Shown: one piece after another, positions 6,968 to 16,156 of the stretch
Layout of the letters: each line of letters begins with the position of its first letter
How positions within the stretch are numbered: the first letter of the stretch is position 1
DNA from: Phycisphaerales bacterium
GTDB lineage: Bacteria > Planctomycetota > Phycisphaerae > Tepidisphaerales > Tepidisphaeraceae
Assembly: GCA_028288775.1 (NCBI GenBank)
Contig: JAQGHP010000215.1
Coordinates: 1 to 24,537, forward strand
Reading direction: 5' to 3'
DNA: 24,537 nt
Program-made: the position numbers and the translations under genes
The notes under the pieces: model-generated
What the model was told of the DNA's origin: nothing
The model's input: the letters and a program-made list of their open reading frames with translations, nothing else
Database searches by the model: none

Positions 6968-8962
6968 TCACCCGCCTCGCGGCAGCCGGATCGTCGCGCC
7001 CGCCGTGAACGGCTTGAGCCCGAATTCGTACGCGCCAATATCCGGCGCCTTCCCTTTGAATACTCGCGTGTACCCCCCAACTATTTCACCCGCGTCGATC
7101 GCCGACGACTTCTTTTTCAACTGGTACGCGTTCTTCGCCTCATTCACGAATACGTCCCCGGGCGGGTTGAGGAGGTTATTCGATTGCAACGCGGCGGCCC
7201 CCATCTGGCTCGTGCCGATCAGGATGTTGTTGATGAAGGCGTCGCTGGCCGAAGTCGGGCCGCCGCTCGTGGCAACGCTGTAAGTCACGCCCATCAGCGT
7301 GTTGTTATAAACCTGAATTGCGATGTCCGGCGGATTGAGCTTGGCTCCGGCGTCCGCGTTCCAGACCACGTTGTGATCGACGATGTAATTGCTCGAGCCA
7401 TTGTCCAGATACACACCGACCCCGCCGAAGCCTCCCGTGCGCACATCCGAGATCACGTTGTACGCGATGCGGCTCCCCTGCCCGTCCGTGCCAAACGTGT
7501 AGACCCCGCCCAGGTCGGTCGTCTGCAGGCCGCACAGGTAAATGCGGTTGTTGAGGACCGAGACCCCCGGCGAATAGCGGATCACCACTCCGCTGCGGCT
7601 GCAATTGTAGATCGTGTTTTGCAAAATCTGATTGTTCGACCCGATGCTGGTCACGCCCGCCTCGTCCGCGCCATCCGTGTCCACGTCGTGAATGATGCAG
7701 TTTTGCACGGTGTTATTGCTGCCGCCCAGGAACACCCCGTCACCGGAACTGAACGCGATCACACTGCTGGCCAGCAGGTTGTGCGTGCCGTTGAGAATGA
7801 TCCCGGTCGTATGCGGGTGGTATTGGTCGTCCCATGGGTTGGGGGCATTGGTCGCCTGAGAGACGTAGCGCGCGGAGAGGCCCGTCAAAGTCAGGTTCGA
7901 TGAATTGGCATTCGTGTTGATCGTGCAACCGGTCAGATTGATGTTCTGGATGCGGATGTACGAATCGCCGCTGAGATCGAACGCGTACAGCCGATGTTTC
8001 ATCTCCACCACGGGCGGCGTCGCGCCCGTGTAGCGGAGCGAGAGCTGCCCGGTCGTCGGATCGAGATACCACTGTCCGCCGTAGTTGAATGCCGTCGCGC
8101 TCCCGGTGAGATAAAATGAGGATCCCGCCTGCGGCTTCTGAAACGAGTAAGGCGTGAGGGGCGTGTACGAATAGGTAAGCACTCCCGGCGCGGAGGCTAT
8201 CACCGTCCCCGTCTGAAAAACCCACTGCTGCCCCTGGGCGATGTGAATCGTCGCCCCCACCCACGCCCCGACGGGGTCCTGCAGGTTCGGAACGGTCAAC
8301 GTGGCTGTGGCGATTCCATTCAGCGTCGCCCCAACTGTCGCACCCGTCGCGACTGCCGTGGCGGAAAGTGTCATGCCGCTGCTGCTGTTGGGGCCGGTCG
8401 CGGGCCACGAAGCCTCATTGAGCGCGACGCCGCCAATGTAGAATTGATCGTTCCCCTCCCCCAAACTTCCCCCGGCCATTCCCGAATAAATGCCCGGCGA
8501 CGTCTGGGCGAGCCCACTCACCACGTCGCCCCCGTCGATCGTCACGCGGCCAGACCCGTAGGGCCGAAACGTGATCGGCTTGGCCGCAGTCCCCGAAGTC
8601 CGCGGCGTCACCGTTTCGTGATACACGCCACTTTTGATGTAAACCGTGTCCCCCGGCCGGGCCATGTCCGCCGCGTGCTGGATACTCGCAAAAGGCCGTC
8701 CACGCGTCCCCCGCCATGAATCACGACCCTGCGGCGTAACATACCATGCCGAGCAAAGCGCCCGTTCTTCCAACCCTTCGATAAGGACGCCCATATCGCG
8801 GGCGCAAGCACACGGGGTGCCGCGCCGATCGGAGCCGCAGGATTCGCGAATCATGCCTTGCGAGTGGGGCGGAAAACCGAAAGGCATTCGGTTGCGGGCA
8901 GCGGCCCGCTCAGTGGGTGCCTTCATCGACAAAGTTGTATGCTCACGAACGCGGCAAGTCAC
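6968..8962 (-). CDS. Right-handed parallel beta-helix protein with LEPR-XLL-like N-terminus
   Basis: The 664-residue product (from GTG 8962) contains VLIEGLEERALCSAWYV near 59-75, a LEPR-XLL variant, followed by a segment typical of the pectate-lyase-like superfamily: FASIQHAADMARPGDTVYIK, then GVYHETVTP. Residues about 335-560 hold PbH1-type coils (NNTVQNCIIHDV, NNQILQNTIYNC, VSVLNNRIYLCG, SNYIVDHNVVW), and the end carries the family's DIGAYEFG motif. No catalytic triad is obvious, so it may bind or cleave polysaccharide. Start: the GTG at 8960-8962 overlaps the TPR stop as GTGA, suggesting coupled translation; ATG 8926 is an alternative with no clear ribosome binding site. It has no ordinary signal peptide, as is common in LEPR-XLL proteins. 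Surface or exported location is inferred. Confidence 0.85.
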   Translation of the reverse strand: MTCRVREHTTLSMKAPTERAAARNRMPFGFPPHSQGMIRESCGSDRRGTPCACARDMGVLIEGLEERALCSAWYVTPQGRDSWRGTRGRPFASIQHAADMARPGDTVYIKSGVYHETVTPRTSGTAAKPITFRPYGSGRVTIDGGDVVSGLAQTSPGIYSGMAGGSLGEGNDQFYIGGVALNEASWPATGPNSSSGMTLSATAVATGATVGATLNGIATATLTVPNLQDPVGAWVGATIHIAQGQQWVFQTGTVIASAPGVLTYSYTPLTPYSFQKPQAGSSFYLTGSATAFNYGGQWYLDPTTGQLSLRYTGATPPVVEMKHRLYAFDLSGDSYIRIQNINLTGCTINTNANSSNLTLTGLSARYVSQATNAPNPWDDQYHPHTTGIILNGTHNLLASSVIAFSSGDGVFLGGSNNTVQNCIIHDVDTDGADEAGVTSIGSNNQILQNTIYNCSRSGVVIRYSPGVSVLNNRIYLCGLQTTDLGGVYTFGTDGQGSRIAYNVISDVRTGGFGGVGVYLDNGSSNYIVDHNVVWNADAGAKLNPPDIAIQVYNNTLMGVTYSVATSGGPTSASDAFINNILIGTSQMGAAALQSNNLLNPPGDVFVNEAKNAYQLKKKSSAIDAGEIVGGYTRVFKGKAPDIGAYEFGLKPFTAGATIRLPRGG

Positions 8963-10365
8963 TCCTTTGCTTTCGTCTCCGCAGGTTTAGTTGTCGCGCC
9001 TGGCTTTTCACCGTTCTGCAGATTGCCCACTTTTCCGATGCGGTTGAGCAGTTCCAGCCGCTTAGGGTGCTCAGGCTCAAGGTCGAGCACCATGCGCCAT
9101 TGCACCACCGCGTCCGAATACTTTTTGGCTTCCTCGTACGCATTGCCGAGTTGCAAGTGCAAGGATGACGACTGCGGGCTCTGATCCACCGCCTGCTTGA
9201 GATAGTGGATGTACTCGTCGAGATTGCCGGCCTGGTTGTACTGGTCGGCCACTTTCAAGTACGCGTCCACCAGCGTCGGGCCATACGCGGCCTTGTCCAG
9301 GGCGATCGCCTGCTGGAGTTGCTTGAGATACTCATCGTAATTGCCCGTGCCGAAAGACGCCTGCGCCCAGTAGAAGCGGAAGAGGGCGAGGTCCTCCTTG
9401 GGGACTTTCCCGTCCAGTTCCTTGAACAGGTCGTAGGCTTGCTTGTATCTGCCGGCATTGAGATAGATGTTGGCTTTGAGGAAGCGGATGTCGGCGGAGT
9501 CGCCGATGCCGTCGGCGATTGCCTTGGCCACCTGGTACACCGCCGACTGCGGCGGCGCGACGCGGAAGGCGTCCACCTGCCCGGGCGACGGCTCGATGAC
9601 ATACCACTGCCCGCTGATCGTCCCCGGCCGTCCCCCTTTCACATGCACCATCGACACCGCGCCGAAATAATTCCGCAAATTGAAGTACGCGCTCCCCAGT
9701 TTGTAATGCAACACCGGCGTATCGAGCCCCAACTGCAGGGCCGCGTTGTACGCCTGCGCCGCCAGCGCGAAGAAATTGCCCCCCAGGTAGATGTTCCCCA
9801 GCTCATAATGGTCCGCGGCACTCTGCGGGTTGAGCCCGATCGCCTCCTCAAAATAATGCCGGGCCGACTCCGGATCGTTCAGGTTGTACTTCGCCTCTGC
9901 CAGCAGGTGATACGTCGCGTAATCGTGCCGATACTTGAGCAACGGCTCCAGCACCACCACCACCTGCTTCCACTGCTCGCGCTTGGCATACGCCTCCGCC
10001 AGCATCTGCCCCGCCTCCACGTAATCCGGCGACGCCTTCAAAATCCCCTCGAGCAGCGCCTGAGCCTCCTTCTCCTTCCCCGCGTACTGATACGCGCGGG
10101 CGAGATGAAATCGATAGCTCGCCTTCCCCTTGTCCTCGTCGGCGGCCTTCTGCAACAAGTCGATCGCCTTGTCATATTCGCCGCGGAATAGCGCATCGCT
10201 CCCCTGCTGAAAAAGCTGTTCGGCGTGCGACGGGCCGGAAGGCTGTGTAGCGGGTTGCGTAGCTGGCGCCACGACCGGCTGACTTTCCTGAGTCACCGGA
10301 TCCGCGGCTAGAAGCAAGCCGCCGCTCAGAGCCACCGTCGCCAGCATTGTTGTCATGCGAAACAT
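8959..10365 (-). CDS. Exported TPR protein
   Basis: A 468-residue protein with a signal peptide (MFRMTTMLATVALSGGLLLAA) and a Pro/Thr/Gln linker (VAPATQPATQPSG), then a run of tetratricopeptide units such as GEYDKAIDLLQKAA, ESARHYFEEAIGLNP and KYSDAVVQWRMVLDLEP. TPRs form helical scaffolds for protein-protein contacts. A loop of about 40 residues (GGRPGTISGQWYVIEPSPG) interrupts the array in the middle. Start: ATG 10365 has AGGAG with an 8-nt gap; the upstream extension to 10389 lacks support. Its stop overlaps the start of the beta-helix gene by 4 nt, implying joint expression and perhaps a shared complex. The larger TPR gene lies 188 bp upstream on the same strand, with a paired REP element between. 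No specific function can be assigned. Confidence 0.88.
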   Translation of the reverse strand: MFRMTTMLATVALSGGLLLAADPVTQESQPVVAPATQPATQPSGPSHAEQLFQQGSDALFRGEYDKAIDLLQKAADEDKGKASYRFHLARAYQYAGKEKEAQALLEGILKASPDYVEAGQMLAEAYAKREQWKQVVVVLEPLLKYRHDYATYHLLAEAKYNLNDPESARHYFEEAIGLNPQSAADHYELGNIYLGGNFFALAAQAYNAALQLGLDTPVLHYKLGSAYFNLRNYFGAVSMVHVKGGRPGTISGQWYVIEPSPGQVDAFRVAPPQSAVYQVAKAIADGIGDSADIRFLKANIYLNAGRYKQAYDLFKELDGKVPKEDLALFRFYWAQASFGTGNYDEYLKQLQQAIALDKAAYGPTLVDAYLKVADQYNQAGNLDEYIHYLKQAVDQSPQSSSLHLQLGNAYEEAKKYSDAVVQWRMVLDLEPEHPKRLELLNRIGKVGNLQNGEKPGATTKPAETKAKE

Positions 10366-10410
10366 TGCGTCATCTCCTGCAAGAACCATTCACGCGCCCG
10401 GCGTTCTCTG

Positions 10411-10466
10411 GTCCCCTCTCCCTCGTACCCGGGGGAGAGGGTTAGGGTGAGGGGCCGAACGTCGAG
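10411..10466. repeat. REP-like repeat, copy 2 (forward partner of a pair)
   Basis: Stem CCCTCTCCC (10414-10422) / GGGAGAGGG (10433-10441), then TTAGGGTGAGGGG and GAACGTCGAG. It is separated by 27 nt from an inverted copy, giving a REPIN-like arrangement between the two TPR genes. Confidence 0.85.
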
Positions 10467-10493
10467 TTGCGATAATTGCTAACGCGCGCACCC

Positions 10494-10540
10494 AGCCCCT
10501 CACCCCTGCCCTCTCCCCCGAGTACGAGGGAGAGGGAGGA
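10494..10540. repeat. REP-like repeat, copy 3 (inverted partner)
   Basis: Stem CCCTCTCCC (10509-10517) / GGGAGAGGG (10528-10536), preceded by AGCCCCTCACCCCTG. It is the reverse-complement form of copy 2 but lacks the TTCGACGTTC end. It begins 14 nt after the stop of the giant TPR gene on the minus strand, so it probably forms the 3' hairpin of that transcript. Confidence 0.85.
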
Positions 10541-10553
10541 AGGGCCTTCCCTC

Positions 10554-13500
10554 TCACAACCTGTACGTCTTGATGAAATTGATCTGCTCCCGCGCTTTCT
10601 GCGCCAGTGGGCCTTCCGGGAAATTCGTCACGTAATTCGCGTACTGGTCCATCGCCGACACCCACTGCCCCAGGTGCTCGTAATTCTCGGCGATTCCATA
10701 CTGCGCCTCCTGCGCACGCGGGCTCCGGCGGTAATTCCGCAAAAACGCCTTGTACGACTCGGCGGCCTCCGCGTACTTGCCTTCCTTCTCGTAGTTCTGG
10801 GCGATCCGCCACGACGCCTCTTCCGCAACGGAAGTCCCGCTGAACTGCCGCACGATCTCCACCCACGTCGCCATCGCCGCGGCGGGGTCGTTAAGCCGAT
10901 CTCCCTGCAACACCGCCACACGCAGCAACGCCTCGCCCGCCTTGTCGGCGCCGGGGATTTTCGAAGCCGCGGTGTACGCCGCGACGGCCTTGCGGATGGC
11001 CGCGTTGATCTTGTCCTGCCGGTCGGCGAGCTGCGCCGCCGTTAAGACCTCGACCGCCTGCGCCGCCTGCTGCGCGGCCAGGTAGGTGTTAGCCGAGTCG
11101 AACGCGAAATTATCCGCGGCGTTCGCAGCCTCCTGCCGGTCGGCGGCTTCCTTCTTGCCCCCCTTGCGCAGCTCCTGCACCTTGCTCTCGTTGCCCGCCC
11201 GCTGGAAGGACCGGTTCGCGCTCGCCCACCGGTAAGCGTCCTTCTGCGCGATCTCCCCGTTGCTGACGATCTGCACGTCGCGGGTGATCGTCGCATACTT
11301 CGCCGCCTCGTCCTCGTAGCTCTTGCCCACCGCCACCATCGCGTCGTCCGCCAGCGGGCTGTCCGGGTACAACGCGGCCACCTGCTCCAAATTAAACCGC
11401 CCCTGCTCCACCTCCCCGAGTTGCAGATAAATCAGCCCGATCGCGTACAGCGCATCGTCCGCCAGATGGCTCTTGGGCCAGTCCGTCGCCACCTTGCGGT
11501 ATTCGACGATCGCCTTGTACGGGTCGGCCAAGTCCTTCTGAATGATGCTCGCCATCTGGAACTGCGCGTCGAACGCCTTGGGGCCTTTCTCGTCGACGAG
11601 CTTCTGGTAGTTGGCCAGGTCCTTGAGGACACCGATCCGCCGATTCGCCTCCGCGACCTTCGCATCCTTCGGGAACGCGGCGACGAACGATTGATACGCG
11701 CCGATCGCCTCGGGCCACCGGCTCAAATTGATGATGCACTCGGCGATCGACCACTTCGCATCGAGCGCCCATTCACCGGCCCCCGGATATTCGTTGATCA
11801 CCCGCCGATACGCGGCAATCGCCTCGTCCCACGCCTCATTGGCCTGGTGAATCTGTCCGATCATCGTCAGCGCCTGCCCCGCGCTCGCGTGATGGGGGAA
11901 CCCGTCCACGAACGTCTGCAGCACGTGCAGCGCCTCGACCCAGCGTTTCTCGTTCTTGAGCTGCGCACCGATGGCAAACACCGCGTTCTGGATTTCGACG
12001 TCGTTACCCCCGCGGGAGAAATTGATCTCCAGATAAATCTCCGCCGCCCGCAGCGGCCGGCCCATCGCGGTCTGGTACGTCTGCGCGACCGAGACCATCG
12101 CCGTCTGCGCCAGCGGCTCAGTCGGGTAATTGATGGCCAGGTCGTTCCACGTCGAGATGGCTTCTTCGTAATACCCGCGGGCCGCGAGCTCCTGCGCAAC
12201 GGAAGCGAGCATCTGCGGGACGTTCTTAATCTGCGGGTTATCCGCGTATTCGACCGCGACCCGCTGCAGTTCCCGCGCGGCCCGGGCATACTGCCCGCGG
12301 GCGAGCGTTGGGCTGAACGAATCGACCACGCGGGCCTGCGTCAGGAAGCTCGTGGCGATTTGCCACTGGGCATCCTGCCGCAGCGCATCCTCCTTGGGGA
12401 AGTCGGCGATAATTTTCGTCAGCTCGTCACGTGCGACGTTGAAGCGCTGCGCGGTCTCGCCCAGCATTTCCTGCTTGGTCGATTTTCCGGTCACCGGCTG
12501 GGCGGCAAACGCCATCGCATCCTGCGCGATCCCGAGTCGCAGTCGCGGAAGATCGGCATCCTTGGGATTGTCCGTCAGGAACTGCCGCGCGAGTGCCGCG
12601 GCACGGTCCCACTGCCCCGTCCCGCGCCACCACCCCACCGCCACGAGAATTTCCCCCCGCGCCTGCGTCGCGGTCACGCTCTGCGGGTATTTGGCGAGGA
12701 TGCCGGCGAAGATCTTGTACGCCGCGTCGAGCGCCGCCTGCTGCCGGGCCAATTCTTCCGGGGAAACGACGGGCAGCACGGCGATCGCCTGTTGCACCTG
12801 TGGCTGCTCGACCTGCTGGCTCAGCATGCGCCCCCCGCCACCGGCCTGCGCCGGGCCTTGAGCCGGCGGCCTGCCCATCGCACCGAAGTTGTCGCGCAGG
12901 TTGGCGACCATCTGCGCCCGGCGGGCCTCCTGCCGGGAGATGGCCGCGAGCACTTCCCCGTCGGCCCGTGCCTGCGGCGCGTCGAGCGGAAGGTTCCCAG
13001 GCGCCGCCGCGTCGGGAGCCGACGTTGAACTTGTCGAATCCTGCGGCTTGGCCGCGAGCGTCTTGCCTGCGACCGGCCCCCCGGCCGGTTGCGTCAGCGG
13101 CAATGCATACTTCGCCTTATCGAGCTCGCTGCGCTCCAACTGCTTTAGGTCGTCCGCGGTAGCCAGCGCCTCGGCCGGCTCGTGCGCCCCGGGGGTCGCG
13201 AAGCGGCCCGCCGTTAGCGCCCCGAGCACTTCCTTGGCGTGGTCCGGCATCACCTTCCCGACCTGGCACATTCCCCGCGCGAACGCCAGGCGCTCGGGGT
13301 CTTTCACCACCGGCCCGCCGTCGAGCAGGCTCGCGTAAATTCCCTCCGCCACGTCCCACGCGTCCGCCCGCGCGTACTCCAGCGCCACCGCCATCACCCG
13401 CTGAATCGCCGAGCCGATGAGCGGGCTTTGCGGATGCGCCTTGATGAAATCCCGGTAGGCCAACAACGCCGCGGCCGCCTCATCACTCAACTTGGCCGGG

Positions 13501-16013
13501 GGCGCGTCCGTGCTCTTTCGGGCCGCGACGGATTTACCGAGCACATCGCGCGCCTTGGCGTCCAGCGCCGCGGCCGCGGCGAATGCCGCCCGCTCCGCCG
13601 GGCTGCTGTTACCCGGCTCGGCCTGCAGCAGCACCTTGTTCTTCTCGGCGAAAGTGACAAATCCGCGATACACCTCCGCCGCCACGTCGAATGCGCCGTG
13701 GCGTTCGAACGTGCGGGCGATCTCGAAAATCCCCTCCGCCGCGTTGCCGGCGAGCGGGTCGGCGGGGTGGTCGGTGATGAATTTTTCGTACGCGTCGATC
13801 GCGGCCAAGCTGGCGGGCGACAGCGCCAGCTTTTCTGCTGCGTTGTAATTCTTGAGCGTGATTTCCAGATCCCGGCGAGCCTGTTCGTCGCGCAGCCGCG
13901 CGAGCTCGAACTGCGCGAATACATCCGCCGCCGGCACGGCCTTGTCGGCCTTCACCGCGATTGCCGCCTCGGCGATATCGAAGTATTCAAGCTTCTTGTA
14001 CTGCGCGACAATGTTCTCGATCGACTCGCGCACCTGCATCAGCAGCGGGTCCCCCTCGGGCAAGTCGGCCTGCAATGTGTAAAGCTGCTTGAGCGCGGCT
14101 TCGATCCCCGGCTCCAACTTGCGCGGGACGGCAAGCCCGGTCGCGACCAGATGTTCGTGCTGGCGCAACACCTGCGCGACCGTGGAATTGATCGCGGCCA
14201 ACTGCACCGTCTTTTGTTGCGAGGCCGGCAGCGCCGCCGCCAGCTTCGCGTAGGCGTCGTTCGCGATGGAGTAGTACCCCGCGGATACCCACGGTTGCAG
14301 GTGTGAGCGCAACCGATCGACCGCCGCGGGAATCTGCTTCGCGTCCCGCGCGACGATCTTTGCCAGCGTGGCGATCAGTTCCGTCTGCGCCGGGCTCAGT
14401 GCCGCGTTCTGCTCGGCATGCCCGGCTTTGAGATTGTCCCCGAACTGCGCCACGGCCTGCGCATCGAGCAGACTTTCCCGCTGCCACATCGCGTCCATCC
14501 ACCCCGGCTGCTCCGGCCCGAGCACGGCAAGCAATCGCCCGCTGATGTCCAAGGCAACCGCGAGCGATCCCGGCTGGCTCGGGCGCACGCAATCGGTCAC
14601 GATTGCGCCGATCGTCCGCGTCACCTGATCCACCGCCTGCACATCGTTCGACTTCACCACCGGCAGCCCCACCGCCACCGCCCACTGGAAAGGCGGCTTG
14701 GCCTCCGTCACTTTCGCCGGCCAGGGCAGCGGCTCGCCCAGCTTGCGCAGTCGCTCGGCCAAATCCGCCTGCTGACGCCAGGCCGGGTCATAAGGAAACT
14801 GCTGATTGATCGCGGCCAAAGTCGCGAGCGCATCCGCCACCGCCTTGGGAAGCTGGGCGGCGGGTTGGCCGCCATCCACTTCGCGGGCCGCGTCACGCAG
14901 CGCCAGCTCCACCTGATAGCGCGCCAGCGCGTGCATCGCGGCCGACAAGCTCGCGCCCGGTGGCGCAGCTTTAACGAGCAGCAGCATTCCCTCCGCCGCC
15001 GCCGCGAAGGCGCGGTGCGAGGCGTAGTGCGCGTCGAAGTGCGCTACGATCTCCTGGGTAAGTTTGAGCGCCGCCTCGGACCGCACCAGCCGCTTGTAGA
15101 GCGTGGCGGAAACGTCGAGGGCGGCGCGATCGGAGGCAGTGAGGGTTGAATCAGGACCGCTATCTGTCGTGCGATCGGTGAGCGCGAACTGGGCAGAAAT
15201 GAGCCGCCGACGGGCCTTGTCGGCCAGCGGGTCATCCCCATGCGCGCCGATCCACTTCGCCAGCGCATCGACGCCCGCTTGCGTGGGCGACTGCTCGATC
15301 TCGAAGGAAAGCAGTTCGAGCTGAGCCGCAGAGGCTTCGGGCGTGTTGGGATGGTCGGTGATGACTTTGTTAAGCAGCGCCAAGCCCTCGGCGGTCGCGT
15401 CGCCCCCCGCGCGCACTTTCGCGCGGGCGATCAGCACATCCGCCTTCCCCGAGTCCACGAGCTTGGGGAACTTCACCATCGCCTCGCGCACGGCAGCCTG
15501 CGCCTCGCGCGGGCAGTTCTGATCGAGCAACGCCTCCGCCTTGAGCAAGATCACCTGAACGCGCTGCTCGTCCGCGAGCGCGGTGCGAGCCAATATACGA
15601 TCAGCCGTCTCCACCGCGGACTCGTACAGCTCGTCCGCGACCAGCGCCTGCACGAGCTTCACGGACTGCTCCGCGTCCGCCCCTTCCCCGCGGAGCTGCT
15701 TCAGCATCCTCGCGGCGTACGGCTCCTGCGGCGCGAGCTCGACCGTCTTGCTCCACGCGGCTATCGCCTCGCTCACCTTCCCCAGCTCATAGTCGGCCTT
15801 GCCGAGCATGAGGAAGACCTCGGGATTTTTTACGTCCGTCTCCGAGGCCTTCACGAACAGTTCGCGCGCCTTGTCGAACTGCCCCGCGGCAAACGCCGCC
15901 TTCCCGTCCTGATATGCCTGGGCCGCGTCCGCCTCCGCAAAGCAGAGGCGCGGCGCGCCCGCCACCGCCGCCGCCAGGATCGCCGCCGCCGCCAGTCCCG
16001 TGTATTTCCTCAT
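10554..16013 (-). CDS. Giant exported TPR protein (1819 aa)
   Basis: It starts with a signal peptide (MRKYTGLAAAAILAAAVAGA, cleavage likely after CFA near 26), immediately followed by TPR units (GKAAFAAGQFDKARELFVKA, YELGKVSEAIAAWSKTVELA). A low-complexity Pro/Gly/Ala/Gln-rich linker at about 970-1080 separates two helical-repeat halves. The second half holds regular TPRs with the FP or YP ending seen in BamD/YbgF-like proteins, for example YGIAENYEHLGQWVSAMDQY near the C-terminus. Start: ATG 16013 has AAGGG 6 nt upstream; an extension to 16208 is possible in frame but would translate a 16-bp tandem repeat. There is no transmembrane anchor or enzyme motif. Known: such proteins serve as periplasmic or envelope scaffolds. 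Inference: it organises a surface complex together with the smaller TPR and beta-helix products downstream. Function is otherwise unknown. Confidence 0.88.
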   Translation of the reverse strand: MRKYTGLAAAAILAAAVAGAPRLCFAEADAAQAYQDGKAAFAAGQFDKARELFVKASETDVKNPEVFLMLGKADYELGKVSEAIAAWSKTVELAPQEPYAARMLKQLRGEGADAEQSVKLVQALVADELYESAVETADRILARTALADEQRVQVILLKAEALLDQNCPREAQAAVREAMVKFPKLVDSGKADVLIARAKVRAGGDATAEGLALLNKVITDHPNTPEASAAQLELLSFEIEQSPTQAGVDALAKWIGAHGDDPLADKARRRLISAQFALTDRTTDSGPDSTLTASDRAALDVSATLYKRLVRSEAALKLTQEIVAHFDAHYASHRAFAAAAEGMLLLVKAAPPGASLSAAMHALARYQVELALRDAAREVDGGQPAAQLPKAVADALATLAAINQQFPYDPAWRQQADLAERLRKLGEPLPWPAKVTEAKPPFQWAVAVGLPVVKSNDVQAVDQVTRTIGAIVTDCVRPSQPGSLAVALDISGRLLAVLGPEQPGWMDAMWQRESLLDAQAVAQFGDNLKAGHAEQNAALSPAQTELIATLAKIVARDAKQIPAAVDRLRSHLQPWVSAGYYSIANDAYAKLAAALPASQQKTVQLAAINSTVAQVLRQHEHLVATGLAVPRKLEPGIEAALKQLYTLQADLPEGDPLLMQVRESIENIVAQYKKLEYFDIAEAAIAVKADKAVPAADVFAQFELARLRDEQARRDLEITLKNYNAAEKLALSPASLAAIDAYEKFITDHPADPLAGNAAEGIFEIARTFERHGAFDVAAEVYRGFVTFAEKNKVLLQAEPGNSSPAERAAFAAAAALDAKARDVLGKSVAARKSTDAPPAKLSDEAAAALLAYRDFIKAHPQSPLIGSAIQRVMAVALEYARADAWDVAEGIYASLLDGGPVVKDPERLAFARGMCQVGKVMPDHAKEVLGALTAGRFATPGAHEPAEALATADDLKQLERSELDKAKYALPLTQPAGGPVAGKTLAAKPQDSTSSTSAPDAAAPGNLPLDAPQARADGEVLAAISRQEARRAQMVANLRDNFGAMGRPPAQGPAQAGGGGRMLSQQVEQPQVQQAIAVLPVVSPEELARQQAALDAAYKIFAGILAKYPQSVTATQARGEILVAVGWWRGTGQWDRAAALARQFLTDNPKDADLPRLRLGIAQDAMAFAAQPVTGKSTKQEMLGETAQRFNVARDELTKIIADFPKEDALRQDAQWQIATSFLTQARVVDSFSPTLARGQYARAARELQRVAVEYADNPQIKNVPQMLASVAQELAARGYYEEAISTWNDLAINYPTEPLAQTAMVSVAQTYQTAMGRPLRAAEIYLEINFSRGGNDVEIQNAVFAIGAQLKNEKRWVEALHVLQTFVDGFPHHASAGQALTMIGQIHQANEAWDEAIAAYRRVINEYPGAGEWALDAKWSIAECIINLSRWPEAIGAYQSFVAAFPKDAKVAEANRRIGVLKDLANYQKLVDEKGPKAFDAQFQMASIIQKDLADPYKAIVEYRKVATDWPKSHLADDALYAIGLIYLQLGEVEQGRFNLEQVAALYPDSPLADDAMVAVGKSYEDEAAKYATITRDVQIVSNGEIAQKDAYRWASANRSFQRAGNESKVQELRKGGKKEAADRQEAANAADNFAFDSANTYLAAQQAAQAVEVLTAAQLADRQDKINAAIRKAVAAYTAASKIPGADKAGEALLRVAVLQGDRLNDPAAAMATWVEIVRQFSGTSVAEEASWRIAQNYEKEGKYAEAAESYKAFLRNYRRSPRAQEAQYGIAENYEHLGQWVSAMDQYANYVTNFPEGPLAQKAREQINFIKTYRL

Positions 16014-16081
16014 TTCCGGCCCTTTCATTCCAAAGCGTTCTCGACAACCTGCATTGGACAGCCGGGACGCATAAAAGTTCC

Positions 16082-16129
16082 GAGGAAGTTGCCGGACGGG
16101 GAAGTTACTGGGCGGGGAAGTTGCCGGGC
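16082..16129. repeat. 16-bp tandem repeat, three units, in a divergent promoter region
   Basis: Units at 16082-16097, 16098-16113 and 16114-16129 read GAGGAAGTTGCCGGAC, GGGGAAGTTACTGGGC and GGGGAAGTTGCCGGGC, and a partial unit follows (AGGGAATTGG). The array lies between the start of the giant TPR gene (-) and the YkgJ-type gene (+). It could be a regulator-binding array or a slippage product. Confidence 0.8.
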
Positions 16130-16156
16130 AGGGAATTGGTTCGTAAGCTTCGCCCA

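Noticed and set aside
9205..10191. 328-residue ORF on the plus strand
   Set aside because: It is antisense to the TPR gene, whose repeats and signal peptide are clear; the product is Arg/Leu-rich without motifs.
11421..13028. 535-residue ORF on the plus strand
   Set aside because: It is antisense to the giant TPR gene and shows shadow composition, with no RBS-supported start.
16082..16129. Tandem repeats as a CRISPR array
   Set aside because: The units are 16 bp and directly abutting, without spacers, and no cas gene is nearby.
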